Positions 44,201 through 54,809 of a stretch of 64,000 bases of DNA are shown here, piece after piece. A model generated the notes under the pieces. The model was not told the origin of the DNA and did no database searches. It worked only from the letters and a program-made list of their open reading frames with translations. Position 1 is the stretch's first letter. Every line of letters begins with the position of its first letter. The translations under genes and the position numbers were made by a program. The stretch covers positions 496,001-560,000 of the forward strand of contig CAVRRZ010000004.1 in NCBI GenBank assembly GCA_963723745.1, in the 5' to 3' direction. The stretch is from CAVRRZ01 sp963723745. Lineage in GTDB: Bacteria > Actinomycetota > Actinomycetes > Mycobacteriales > Geodermatophilaceae.

Positions 44201-44950
44201 GTGAGCGCGCGGTTCGAGGAGCTGGACTGGAGCAGCACCCCGATCGGTGAGCTGACCCTGCGCCGGCGGCGCGACCCCCGGACCGGGGAGGACGTCTTCG
44301 AGGTCAAGCTGGGCGAGGACTTCCTCATGTCGTCGCTGTTCACGGCCGCCGAGATCGAGGTGGCGCGCCGTGCGCTGGCCCGGCTGGACGGAACCGGGCT
44401 CGACGTGGCGGTCGGCGGCCTGGGCCTGGGCTACACGGCCGCCGAGGTGCTCGCCGACGACCGGGTGCGCGAGCTCGTGGTGGTCGACGTGCTCGAGCCG
44501 GTGATCGGCTGGCACGAGCGCGGGCTGGTACCGGTCGGCCCGGTTCTCACCGGTGACCGGCGCTGCCGGCTGGTGCACGGCGACTTCTTCGCGATGGCCG
44601 ACGGGCCCGGGTTCGATCCGGGTGCGCCGGACCGGGTCTTCGACGCGGTGATCGTCGACATCGACCATTCGCCGCGGCACGTTCTCGCCGGCGGCCACGC
44701 GGGCTTCTACGGGTCGCGCGGCGTGCGCCGGCTGGCCCGGCACCTGCGGCCGGGCGGGGTGTTCTCCCTGTGGTCCAACGATCCACCGGACGACGCCTAC
44801 CTGGCCGTGCTGTCGGAGTCCTTCGCGGACGTCGCCGCCGAGGTCGTCCGCTTCGCGAACCCGCTGCAGGGCGGCGTCGCGACCAACACGGTGTACCTCG
44901 GCACCCGGGTCCCTGCGGGCTCCCCGCCCGGACGGGCACCGGTCAGGTAG
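44201..44950 (+). CDS. Spermidine synthase-like protein
   Basis: A 249-residue class I methyltransferase-fold protein of the polyamine (aminopropyl) transferase superfamily. Relevant parts are VAVGGLGLGYTAAEVLAD (nucleotide loop), ELVVVDVLEPVIGWHERG, GDFFAMA, and FDAVIVDIDHSPRHVLAG, where the Asp residues align with the catalytic DxD region. It lacks N-terminal beta strands of canonical spermidine synthases, so it may be a related methyltransferase. The GTG start lies 11 bases after RNase J, suggesting co-transcription. Confidence 0.65.
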   Translation: MSARFEELDWSSTPIGELTLRRRRDPRTGEDVFEVKLGEDFLMSSLFTAAEIEVARRALARLDGTGLDVAVGGLGLGYTAAEVLADDRVRELVVVDVLEPVIGWHERGLVPVGPVLTGDRRCRLVHGDFFAMADGPGFDPGAPDRVFDAVIVDIDHSPRHVLAGGHAGFYGSRGVRRLARHLRPGGVFSLWSNDPPDDAYLAVLSESFADVAAEVVRFANPLQGGVATNTVYLGTRVPAGSPPGRAPVR

Positions 44951-45716
44951 CCGCGTCGAGCTCCCGCAGCCGCGCCTCGGCCGCCGAGACGGCGGACCGC
45001 ACGGCGTCGGCGACCGGCGCGACGGTCGCCCGGCGGAACCGGGCGGTCGGAATGCTGATCGAGAGCGCGGCGACGGGCCGGCCGGCGGCGTCGTGGACCG
45101 CGGCGCCCACCGCCGCCACGCCCTGCTCGCTCTCCTCGACGTTGAGCCCGTAGCCGCGCGTGCGGACGGCGGCGAGCCGGCGGTGCAGGCCGGCGAGGTC
45201 GCGCACGCTCGCGTTCGGCCAGGCCGGCAGTCCGTCGCGGTACAACGCGTCCACCTCGGCCCGCGGCAGGGCGGCGAGCATCGCCTGGCCGCCGGAGGTG
45301 CTGAACGCGGGCAGCCGCAGCCCGGTGCGCAGCCCGACCCGCAACGCCTGCTCGGCCTCCACGCCATCGACGAACCGGACGTCCCCACCGGACAGGACGG
45401 CGAGGTGCGCGGTCTCCCCCGTCCGGTCGTGCAGCTGCTGGATCGCCGGCCGCAGGAGCCGCCGCAGGGCGGCCACCGACAGGGTCGTCGACAGGGCGTC
45501 GCTCAGCTGCGGGCCCGGCCGGTACTGCCGGTTCCGGTCCTGGACGGCGAAGTCGCGATAGCAGAGGGCACCGAGCAGCCGGTGGGCCGTCGAGGGGGCC
45601 ACGCCGAGGTGCTCGGCCGCCTGGGAGACGCTCACCGGACCCTGCCGCCGGAGCAGCACGAGGAGCTGGAGGGCGCGGTCCACCGCCGCGAGCGGCGAGG
45701 CCGCGTGATTCTGCAC
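44943..45716 (-). CDS. IclR-family regulator, divergent from the monooxygenase
   Basis: A 257-residue IclR regulator: winged helix at the N-terminus (GPVSVSQAAEHLGVAPSTAHRLLGALCYRDFAVQD) and an effector domain (FVDGVEAEQALRVGLRTGLRLPAFSTSGGQAMLAALP, then RTRGYGLNVEESEQGVAAVGAAV). IclR proteins often control aromatic degradation. It is divergent from the flavin monooxygenase gene across only 60 bases, so it probably regulates that gene and itself. The start is a GTG at 45716. The 3' end overlaps the convergent 44201 gene by eight bases. Confidence 0.85.
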   Translation of the reverse strand: MQNHAASPLAAVDRALQLLVLLRRQGPVSVSQAAEHLGVAPSTAHRLLGALCYRDFAVQDRNRQYRPGPQLSDALSTTLSVAALRRLLRPAIQQLHDRTGETAHLAVLSGGDVRFVDGVEAEQALRVGLRTGLRLPAFSTSGGQAMLAALPRAEVDALYRDGLPAWPNASVRDLAGLHRRLAAVRTRGYGLNVEESEQGVAAVGAAVHDAAGRPVAALSISIPTARFRRATVAPVADAVRSAVSAAEARLRELDAAT

Positions 45717-45776
45717 CGCGAAATAGTGCGCTGACCTCGTTGCTGTGTCCAGAACGACTCCCCTACCGTGCGGGCC

Positions 45777-47693
45777 ATGCAGTTCTATCTGGACGGCTAC
45801 CGCCCCGGGGATCCCCTCGTCGAGGAGCCGCACCCGTCGGTGAGCACGCGACCGGCGGGCCTGCCGGACGAGGTGGACGTGCTGATCGTCGGCTGCGGCC
45901 CGGCGGGGCTCGTGCTGGCGGCGCAGCTGGCCGCCTTCCCGGAGATCCGCACCGCGGTGGTCGACCGCCGGGACGGCCCGCTCGCCGTCGGCCAGGCCGA
46001 CGGGGTCGCAGTCCGGACGGTGGAGATGTTCGAGGCGTTCGGCCTGGCCGGCCGACTGCTCGACGAGGCGTACTGGGTCAACGAGGTGACGTTCTGGCGT
46101 CCCGACCCGGACGACGGCGGCCGGATCACGCGGACCGGCCGGGTCCTCGACACCGAGGAGGGGCTGTCGGAGTTCCCGCACGTCATCGTCAACCAGGCGC
46201 GGATGCTGGCCTGGCTGCGGGAGCACATGGCGCGGTCGGCGGCCCGGCTGGAGCCGTTCTACGGGCTGCACGCGAGCGACCTCGACATCGACACCAGCGG
46301 GTCGTCGGCGCACCCGGTGACCGTGACGCTGCAGCACCTCGAGGAGTTCGAGCCGACCGGGCGGACGTCGACGGTGCGGGCGAAGTACGTCGTCGGCTGT
46401 GACGGCTCGCGCAGCAGCGTCCGGACGGCGATCGGGCCCGAACTCGTCGGCGACCTGACCAACCAGTCCTGGGGCGTCATGGACGTCCTGGCCGTCACCG
46501 ACTTCCCGGACATCCGGCTGAAGTCCGCCATCTCGGCGACCGCGGGCAGCATCCTGATCATCCCCCGCGAGGGCGGCTACCTGGTTCGCGTCTACATCGA
46601 GCTCGACGCCGTCCGGGACCGGGAGATGCTGGAGAACCGCAGCGTCACCCCGGAGAAGCTCGCCGCCGTCGCCAACCGGATCCTGCACCCGTACTCGATC
46701 GAGGTGAAGGACGTCGGCTGGTGGTCGGTGTACGAGATCGGCCAGCGGCTGACCGACAAGTTCGACGACGTCCCTGCGGGCGAGGAGGCCTCGCGCTCCC
46801 CGCGTGTCTTCATCGCCGGCGACGCGTGCCACACGCACAGCGCCAAGGCGGGGCAGGGCATGAACGTGTCGATGGCCGACGCCTGGAACCTCGGCTGGAA
46901 ACTCGGCGCCGTGCTGCGGGGAACCGCCTCCGCCGATCTGCTGCACACCTACTCCGCGGAGCGCCAGGAGGTGGCGGCCGAGCTGATCGCCTTCGACCGC
47001 GAGTTCTCGCGGCGGTTCAGCGCGGTGCGGGAGGACGGCGAGGGCACCCCGCCCGACCCGGAGGAGTTCCAGCGGTACTTCGTGCAGCAGGGCCGCTTCA
47101 CCGCAGGAGTGGCCACGCGGTACGGGCCATCCATGATCACCGGCTCGGCGACGCACCAGCAGCTCGCCACGGGCTTCCCGATCGGCATGCGGTTCCACTC
47201 CGCCCCGGTGATCCGCCTGGCCGACGCCAAGCCCGTCCAGCTGGGACACGTCGCCCGCGCGGACGGTGCCTGGCGGCTCCACCTGTTCGCCGACCCGGCG
47301 CACCCGGCCGACCCCGCCTCGCGGTTGCGGGCGCTGTGCGACGTCCTGGGCGCGGAGAAGTCACCGCTGACCCGGCACACCCCCGCCGGCGCCGAGCCGG
47401 ACTCGGTGATCGACGTCCGGGCGATCCTGCAGCAGGGGCATCGTGAGCTCACCGTGGAGCACCTGCCGCCGGTCCTCCTCCCGCGGAAGGGCCGGTTCGG
47501 GCTGGTCGACCACGAGAAGGCGTTCTGCCCCGACCCCGGCCGCGGCGACGTCTTCGACCTGCGGGGCATCGACCGAGACGCGGGCTGCATGGTCCTCGTC
47601 CGGCCGGACCAGTACGTCGCCCACGTGCTCCCGCTCGACGCACACGAGGAGCTGTCCGCCTTCCTGGCCGGCATCCTGATCGACAGCCGCTGA
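45777..47693 (+). CDS. FAD-dependent aromatic monooxygenase, 3-hydroxybenzoate 4-monooxygenase/phenol hydroxylase type
   Basis: A 638-residue group A flavin hydroxylase. The FAD motif DVLIVGCGPAGLVLAAQLA, the substrate-face DG motif YVVGCDGSRSSVR and the ribityl motif FIAGDACHTHSAKAGQGMNVSMADAWNLGWKLG are all intact. A thioredoxin-like C-terminal domain (residues 470 on) ends LSAFLAGILIDSR, as in 3-hydroxybenzoate 4-monooxygenase and phenol 2-monooxygenase. The start MQFYLDGYRPGDP resembles the former group. It would add a hydroxyl next to an existing phenol group using NADPH and O2, giving catechol or protocatechuate-type products. Flanked by two IclR genes. Confidence 0.85.
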   Translation: MQFYLDGYRPGDPLVEEPHPSVSTRPAGLPDEVDVLIVGCGPAGLVLAAQLAAFPEIRTAVVDRRDGPLAVGQADGVAVRTVEMFEAFGLAGRLLDEAYWVNEVTFWRPDPDDGGRITRTGRVLDTEEGLSEFPHVIVNQARMLAWLREHMARSAARLEPFYGLHASDLDIDTSGSSAHPVTVTLQHLEEFEPTGRTSTVRAKYVVGCDGSRSSVRTAIGPELVGDLTNQSWGVMDVLAVTDFPDIRLKSAISATAGSILIIPREGGYLVRVYIELDAVRDREMLENRSVTPEKLAAVANRILHPYSIEVKDVGWWSVYEIGQRLTDKFDDVPAGEEASRSPRVFIAGDACHTHSAKAGQGMNVSMADAWNLGWKLGAVLRGTASADLLHTYSAERQEVAAELIAFDREFSRRFSAVREDGEGTPPDPEEFQRYFVQQGRFTAGVATRYGPSMITGSATHQQLATGFPIGMRFHSAPVIRLADAKPVQLGHVARADGAWRLHLFADPAHPADPASRLRALCDVLGAEKSPLTRHTPAGAEPDSVIDVRAILQQGHRELTVEHLPPVLLPRKGRFGLVDHEKAFCPDPGRGDVFDLRGIDRDAGCMVLVRPDQYVAHVLPLDAHEELSAFLAGILIDSR

Positions 47694-47708
47694 CACCCGG
47701 TCCGCCGC

Positions 47709-48491
47709 TCACCCCGGCGCAGCGACGGCCTCGGCGAGCGACTTCTCCAGATCCGACCTCGCGGCGAGCAGGCCGTCGACGTAGCGGGGGATGTCCTGGC
47801 GCCGGAACCGCACGCTCGGCAGGGCGACGGTCAGTGCGGCGACCCGGCTGCCCGAGGGCGCGTGCACGCTGACACCGACGCCGTGCACGCCCCTCTCCGT
47901 CTCCTCGATGTTGGTGCCGTACCCGAGGCGGCGGACCGTGGCCAGATGCCGCTTGAGCGCCTTGACCGAGGTGAACCGGGCCGTGGGCCAGGGGGTGAGC
48001 CCGCCTCGGTGGAGCTGTTCGATGTCCACGTTGGGCATCTCGGCGAGCAGCGCCTTGCCGCCGGCCGAGCAGTAGGCCGGCATCTCGTCGCCCACCCGCA
48101 TGCCCACGCGCAGGCTGCGTCCGGCGTTCTCGATCCCGTCGACGAACAGGATGTCGGCCCCCTTGAGCACCATGACCTGGACGGTCTCCCCGAGTCGCTC
48201 GTGCAGTTCCTGGAGCACCGGATAGGCCAGCCGACGCACCAGCCCGTTGTTGACCTGGGTGCCGTCGGGCACGAACACGGGACCGGCACCGTAGCGGCGC
48301 TCGCGGTCCTGCACGGCAAACCCCCGATGCACGAGCGCACTCAGCAGGCGGTGCGCCGTGGAGGCGGCGGTGCCGAGGGCATCGGCGGCCTCCTGCACCG
48401 CCAGCTGCCGCCCCTCCCGGAGCAGCAGCGCCAGATGCAGCGCACGGTCGACCGACTGCAGCGGAACGGCGTCGCGGGCGTCCTGGGACAT
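47709..48491 (-). CDS. IclR-family regulator, divergent from the carboxylase operon
   Basis: A 260-residue IclR regulator with wHTH (LAVQEAADALGTAASTAHRLLSALVHRGFAVQDRERRYGAG) and effector domain (DILFVDGIENAGRSLRVGMRVGDEMPAYCSAGGKALLAEMP, LGYGTNIEETERGVHGVGVSV). It is related to the IclR at 44943 and lies divergently from the eight-gene carboxylase operon across 322 bases containing a long inverted repeat. It is the likely local regulator; the effector would be a pathway intermediate. Repressor or activator role is not known. Confidence 0.85.
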   Translation of the reverse strand: MSQDARDAVPLQSVDRALHLALLLREGRQLAVQEAADALGTAASTAHRLLSALVHRGFAVQDRERRYGAGPVFVPDGTQVNNGLVRRLAYPVLQELHERLGETVQVMVLKGADILFVDGIENAGRSLRVGMRVGDEMPAYCSAGGKALLAEMPNVDIEQLHRGGLTPWPTARFTSVKALKRHLATVRRLGYGTNIEETERGVHGVGVSVHAPSGSRVAALTVALPSVRFRRQDIPRYVDGLLAARSDLEKSLAEAVAAPG

Positions 48492-48813
48492 GCCGGCATG
48501 GTCGCACGTGGTTCCGGGAAGCGGAACGGTGGACGCTTCGCATCAGGGCTTGACTGGGCGTGACGATTCGCCCTGACTCCGTCATGACGACGCAGGGTCC
48601 GGCCCGTCCGGTCCATCACGGCAACAGGCGGCGACGGCGGGAGTCGCGTGGAATTCCTCATATCGGAATGTCTGACGTGATCATTGTCGGGACGTTCCGA
48701 CATCCGTAGGTTCGTCGGCATCGTGAACCGCGTCACACGCGAGAGGTGAGAGCGGTTCGTCGACCTCGAGGCGAGCCCAAGGCGCGCCGCCCCGGCTCAG
48801 GAGGAGACGCTCG
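48492..48813. promoter_or_regulatory. Divergent promoter region of the carboxylase operon
   Basis: This 322-base gap separates the IclR gene and the biotin-carrier gene. It contains an inverted repeat with 13-nt arms (48660-48672, ATATCGGAATGTC; 48691-48703, GACGTTCCGACAT), 11 of 13 paired, spaced by 18 bases, in a stretch that is AT-richer than its surroundings. This is the best operator candidate for the IclR regulator. GGAGGAGACGCTCG just before 48814 is the ribosome site. Confidence 0.65.
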
Positions 48814-49313
48814 ATGGACCTGGACCTCGAGGAGCTCGCAGCAGTCATCGAACTGCTCGACAGGGCCGACTTCACCGACTTCCGGTACGAGAAGGGTGAC
48901 CTGCGCATCGCCGTCCGGCGTGGCGGGCCGCCCCTCGACGAGGCTCCCCCCGCCCGGCCCGCCGCGGCCGCGGCGCCGCTCCACGAGCCGGCCCCCGGGC
49001 AGCGGGCAGCAGAGCCGTCCCCGAAGCCGGTGACCGTCGCGCAGCCGGCGGCCCCGACCGCGGACGACGAGGGGACGGTGCTCATCAGGTCGGGGATGCT
49101 CGGCGCCTTCTACCGCTCCCCCAAGCCGGGCGATTCACCGTTCGTCGAGGTCGGCGACAAGGTCGAGGTCGACTCCGTCGTCTGCATCGTCGAGGTCATG
49201 AAGCTGATGAACTCGGTGACCGCCGGCGTCAGCGGGGAGATCGTCGCCGTGCACGCGCAGAACGGCGACCTCGTCGAGTTCGACCAGCCGCTGTTCTCGG
49301 TGCGGCCGCTGCC

Positions 49314-49317
<4 letters not shown>
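48814..49317 (+). CDS. accB: Biotin carboxyl carrier protein
   Basis: A 167-residue carrier: an N-terminal helix (LEELAAVIELLDRADFTDFRYEKGDLRIAVRR), a Pro/Ala linker, and the biotinyl domain with Lys130 in CIVEVMKLMNSV. Biotin on this Lys carries CO2 from the carboxylase subunit to the carboxyltransferase. The layout is that of acetyl-CoA carboxylase AccB, but no acyl-CoA carboxyltransferase subunits are nearby. It opens the eight-gene operon; its stop overlaps the biotin carboxylase ATG. Confidence 0.9.
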
Positions 49318-50656
<1,339 letters not shown>

Positions 50657-50660
<4 letters not shown>

Positions 50661-52114
50661 GTGACGTGCGCCTGGTCGACGTGACCCTGCGGGACGGCAA
50701 CCAGAGCGTCTGGGGGGCCACCGGCGTGACCACCCGGATGGTCGAGGGCATCGCCCCGCACCTCGACCGCGTGGGCTACCGGGCGGTGGAGGCGGCGACG
50801 AGCACCATGATCGCCACCGCCGTCCGCTTCCACCGCGAGGACCCATGGGAGCGGCTGCGGGCCGCGCGGGACCGGATGCCGCACACCCGCCTGGGCTTCC
50901 TCACCACCGGCAAGCGGTTCATCACCTTCTACCGCACGCCCGAGTCGGTGTTCCGCCTCGCCTTCGAGCTGCTCGTGCGCAACGGGGTCACCCGGCTGTG
51001 GGTCATCGACCCGATGCACGACATGGACGGCGCCAAGCGCATGGCCACGATGGCCCGCGAGTGCGGCTTCGAGGAGATCGTCGGCGGCATCTGCTACACC
51101 ACCAGCCCGGTCCACACCGACGCCTACTTCGCCGACCGGATCGCCGAGCTCGACGGCTGCCCCGCCATCGACAGCGTGTACCTCAAGGATCCGGCCGGCC
51201 TGCTCACCCCGGACCGGATCCGAAGCCTGGTGCCGGCGTTGCGGTCCCGCCTGACGTCCGTCCCGTTCGACGAGATCCACTCCCACTGCACGACCGGCCT
51301 GGCCCCGCTCACCGTCCTGGAGGCGGCGGACCTGGGCATGACGACCGTCCACTGCGCCCTGCCGCCGCTGGCGAACGGGAACTCGCATCCGGCCGCCGAG
51401 CGGCTGGTCGCGAACCTGCGGGCCCGCGGCCACACGGTCGACGTCGACACGACCGCGATGGCCGACGCCTCGGCCTACCTGCAGCACCAGGCCCGGATCA
51501 AGCGGCTGCCGTCGGCAGTGCCGGCGGAGTACGACGAGGACTACTACCGGCATAACATCCCCGGCGGCGTGCTGGCCACCCTGGCCCGCCAGCTGGGCGA
51601 GATCCGCCGGCCGGAACTGCTCCCCGCCGTCAAGGAGGAAGCGGTGCGGGTCCGCGAGGACCTGGGCTGGCCGATCGTCGTCACTCCCTTCGCCCAGTAC
51701 ATCGTCACGCAGGCGACCCTCAACGTGATGTCCGGCCGGCGGTACGCGCAGGTCGCCGACGAGATCGTGGACCTGCTCCGGGGCGACTTCGGCCCACTGC
51801 CCGGGCCGGTCGACCAGGACCTCATGGACCGGGCCATGGCCACCAAGCGGGCGCAGCAGCCGCTCCCGGGCGCCGACGCCGTGACCGTCTCCGAACTGCG
51901 CGAGCGCTTCGGCCGGTCGTTGTCCGACGAGGAGCTGCTGCTCCGGGCCGTGATGCCGGCCGAGCAGGTGGACGCCATGGTGGCCGCACGCGGGCGGAGC
52001 ACCCGGGACGTCGTCGGCCGGGTGCTCTCGATGCTCGACGAACGGCCCGGGGTGAGCTCGTTCTCGGTGACCAAGGGCGGCACCCGGATCTCCGTCGAGC
52101 GGGAGGCCCGGTGA
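50657..52114 (+). CDS. Divergent biotin-dependent carboxyltransferase (PYC/OADA-like TIM barrel)
   Basis: A 485-residue protein of the DRE-TIM/HMGL-like carboxyltransferase fold used by pyruvate carboxylase B and oxaloacetate decarboxylase alpha. Metal-site residues are kept: Arg12-Asp13 in VTLRDGNQS, Lys177 (the Lys that is carbamylated in relatives) in YLKDPAGLL, and His208/His210 in EIHSHCTTG. But typical pyruvate-type motifs differ. The loop after DGNQS has an insert (VWGATGV), the conserved GGATFD becomes AATSTM, DMAG becomes DPAG, and HTHDT becomes HSHCT. I infer a non-pyruvate acceptor. A helical C-terminal domain follows from about residue 290, as in PYC. Confidence 0.8.
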
Positions 52115-52980
52115 GCGAGCACGCCGCCGTCGTCGAGGCCCGTGGCTGGGTCTTCGACGTCGACGGCTGCCTGATGCGCACCGCGCGCGCCGGGGGCGCC
52201 GGCGGGGTTCCGTTCCCGGGGGCGGTCGAGCTGGTGGCCGCACTCAAGGGGGCCGGCCGGCGGGTGCTGCTGTGCACCAATGCTTCCGGCCGGCCGCCCC
52301 GCAGGTACGCGGCACATCTGCGGTCCCTCGGCTTCGACGTCGACGACGACGAGTTCGTGACGGCCGGCAGCGCGACGGCCGACCACGTCGCGGCGCACCA
52401 CCCTGGAGCGAGGGTTCTGGCGCTGGGGGGCGACGGACTGACCGTGCCGTTGACCGAAGCGGGTGTCGACGTCGTCGACCCGGCCTCGGGAGCCGACGCC
52501 GAGGTGGTGGTCGTCGGGGCTGCCGACGGTTACTCCACGGCGGAGCTGAACGCCGCCTGCCTGGCCGTCGACTCGGGTGCCGCGTTCTACGTCACCGTCC
52601 GGACGCCGTGGTTCTTCGGCGGGGTGGGCAAGTCGGTCGCGGTCTCCAGCGCCGTCGCCGCGGCCATCAGCTGGGTCACCGGCGTCGAGGCGCAGGTGAC
52701 CGGCAAGCCGTCGCCGGCACTCGCCGAGCGGATGCTGGCCCGGTTCGGGGCCACGGCACCGGCCCGCGACCTCGTCGTCGTCGGTGACCACACCGCCGAG
52801 CTCGAACTGGCACAGGCCATGGGCGCGCGCAGCGTGCTCGTCCTCAGCGGGGCGACGACGCCCGAAGACCTCGACGCCCTGTCGCCCGGCACCGTCCCCG
52901 ACCTCGTCCTCCCCGACGTCGCACGCCTGCACGACCTCGTCCGCCCCCACCTCTCACCGGCAGTAGGAGCACCGCAATGA
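52111..52980 (+). CDS. HAD-superfamily phosphatase (NagD/IIA type)
   Basis: A 289-residue HAD hydrolase: motif I WVFDVDGCLMRT (Asp16 nucleophile, Asp18), motif II VLLCTNASGRP, Lys in VTGKPSPALAERM, and motif IV VVVGDHTAELELA. The cap is of the NagD C2 type. In motif IV the usual GDxxxTD is replaced by GDHTAEL, so metal binding may differ. It probably removes phosphate from a pathway intermediate; a HAD subunit also takes part in phenylphosphate carboxylase of Thauera, although of a smaller type. It overlaps both neighbours. Confidence 0.8.
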   Translation: MSEHAAVVEARGWVFDVDGCLMRTARAGGAGGVPFPGAVELVAALKGAGRRVLLCTNASGRPPRRYAAHLRSLGFDVDDDEFVTAGSATADHVAAHHPGARVLALGGDGLTVPLTEAGVDVVDPASGADAEVVVVGAADGYSTAELNAACLAVDSGAAFYVTVRTPWFFGGVGKSVAVSSAVAAAISWVTGVEAQVTGKPSPALAERMLARFGATAPARDLVVVGDHTAELELAQAMGARSVLVLSGATTPEDLDALSPGTVPDLVLPDVARLHDLVRPHLSPAVGAPQ

Positions 52981-54809
52981 CGCTGGAACAGTCCCGCTTC
53001 CCCTACTTCTCCGAGGCAGCCACCCCGGCCGGCGCCGAGGGCTGGCAGAGCATGTATCCCTACTTCCTCGTCCCCGCGGAGGAGACGCAGGAGGAGGAGA
53101 ACTCCCGGCTGTGGTTCGCCGACACCATGCACTGGTCGCGTGGCGCCCTGCCCTTCGACAGCATCGGCGCCGAAGCCGTGTACCTGGGCGCCGGGCAGAA
53201 CAGCACGCGCATCTTCGTCCTCCCCGCCGCCCTCGGCCTGGACGTCCGGATGCAGCAGGGCTACGTCTACATCTCGCCCATCCCGGTCACCGATCCCGAG
53301 GAGATCGGACGGCGGGCGGCGCTGTTCCAGGAGCGAGCCGGCTTCTACTACGCCAACTGGGACGAGCTGTACGCGAAGTGGAAGGACAAGGTCGCCGAGG
53401 TCATCGCCCGGATGAAGGCGCTGACCTTCGCGCCGCTCGGCGAGCTCGACCCGATGGAGGTCGTCACCGAGGGTCGCGGCCGGTCCACGAGCTGGGACGT
53501 CATCGCCAACTACCACCAGCTGATCGACGACTTCTTCCTGGTCTGGCAGTACCACTTCGAGTTCCTCAACCTCGGCTACGGCGGCTACATCGTCTTCTTC
53601 CAGTTCTGCAAGCAGGCCTTCCCCGAGATCTCGGAGCAGTCGATCGCCCGCATGGTGGCAGGCGTGGACGTGCTGGCCTTCCGGCCGGACGAGGAGCTGC
53701 GCAAGCTGGCCCAGCTGGCGATCGATCTCCGGGTCGACGACGTGCTCACCCGCGGCGACGCCGCGGACGCCGTCTTCGCGACCCTCGACGGGTCGGAGAA
53801 CGGCCGCACCTGGCTCAAGGCGTACGACTCCGCCAAGGAGCCGTGGTTCAACTACTTCGCCGAGTACGGGTTCACGCACGACCAGGACACCTGGCTCTCC
53901 GACCCGGAGATCCCGCTGTCCGGCATCGCCCGCTACGCGACCAAGCTGCGGGACGGTGAGGACATCTCCCGCCCGGTCGAGCGGCTTCGGCGGGAGCGGG
54001 ACGAGATCGTCGACGAGTACCGGGCCCTGCTCACCGAGGAGGAGGCCGCCCAGTTCGACGAGCTGCTCGGCCTGGCCCGCAAGGTGTTCCCCTACATCGA
54101 GGAGCACAACATCTACGTCGAGCACTGGACCCACGCGGTCTTCTGGCAGAAGACGTGGGAGCTCGCCGACTTCCTGCTCGCGGCCGGGTTCACCGAGCAG
54201 CGCGACGACCTCTTCTACCTGAACCGGTTCGAGCTCGACCAGGTGCTCTTCGACGTCGTCGAGTCCTGGGCCATCGGCGTCCCGGCGCGCGGCAAGCGCC
54301 GCTGGGCCGCGGAGATCGCCCGCCGGCGCGGAGTCATGGCCGCGCTGCATGCGCAGCCGCCGGCGCCCGCGTACGGGCCCGCCCCGGAGGAGGTCACCGA
54401 CCCCTTCGCGATCATGAACTACGGCGTCACGACCGAGCGGATCCAGGCGTGGCTGGGGCACGGTGCCGAGGCGACCAACTCGATCAGCGGGATCGCCGGG
54501 TCGCCGGGCGTCGTCGAGGGCCCGGTCCGGGTACTGCGGTCGGAGAAGGACCTCGGCGACCTGCAGCCCGGCGAGGTCCTGGTCTGCCCGATCACCGCTC
54601 CGTCGTGGGCCGCGGCCTTCTCCGTCGCCGCCGGGGTCGTCACCGACATCGGCGGGATGATGTGCCACGCCGCGATCGTCTGCCGCGAGTACGGCCTGCC
54701 CGCCGTCGTCGGCACCGGCTTCGCGACGACCTCGCTCGAGACGGGCCAGCGGGTCCGCGTCGACGGCGACAAGGGTGTCGTGACGATCCTCGGTGCCGGG
54801 AGCGCCTGA
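52977..54809 (+). CDS. PEP-utilising (phosphohistidine) protein, phenylphosphate synthase subunit 1-like
   Basis: A 610-residue (about 68 kDa) protein. The C-terminal 100 residues are the swivelling phosphohistidine domain of PEP synthase: GIAGSPGVVEGPVRVL, then GGMMCHAAIVCREYGLPAVVGTG with His564 as the phosphate carrier. The N-terminal 480 residues are helical and have no ATP-grasp domain (FYYANWDELYAKWKDKVAEVIARM, HWTHAVFWQKTWELADFLLAAGF). This size and layout match the 70-kDa subunit of phenylphosphate synthase, which passes phosphate from ATP to phenol. The ATP part is in the next gene. The substrate here is unknown. Confidence 0.8.
   Translation: MTLEQSRFPYFSEAATPAGAEGWQSMYPYFLVPAEETQEEENSRLWFADTMHWSRGALPFDSIGAEAVYLGAGQNSTRIFVLPAALGLDVRMQQGYVYISPIPVTDPEEIGRRAALFQERAGFYYANWDELYAKWKDKVAEVIARMKALTFAPLGELDPMEVVTEGRGRSTSWDVIANYHQLIDDFFLVWQYHFEFLNLGYGGYIVFFQFCKQAFPEISEQSIARMVAGVDVLAFRPDEELRKLAQLAIDLRVDDVLTRGDAADAVFATLDGSENGRTWLKAYDSAKEPWFNYFAEYGFTHDQDTWLSDPEIPLSGIARYATKLRDGEDISRPVERLRRERDEIVDEYRALLTEEEAAQFDELLGLARKVFPYIEEHNIYVEHWTHAVFWQKTWELADFLLAAGFTEQRDDLFYLNRFELDQVLFDVVESWAIGVPARGKRRWAAEIARRRGVMAALHAQPPAPAYGPAPEEVTDPFAIMNYGVTTERIQAWLGHGAEATNSISGIAGSPGVVEGPVRVLRSEKDLGDLQPGEVLVCPITAPSWAAAFSVAAGVVTDIGGMMCHAAIVCREYGLPAVVGTGFATTSLETGQRVRVDGDKGVVTILGAGSA

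Noticed and set aside
52977..54809. PEP synthase or pyruvate phosphate dikinase
   Set aside because: Neither this protein nor its partner has the PEP/pyruvate-binding barrel, and the ATP and His domains are on separate genes.
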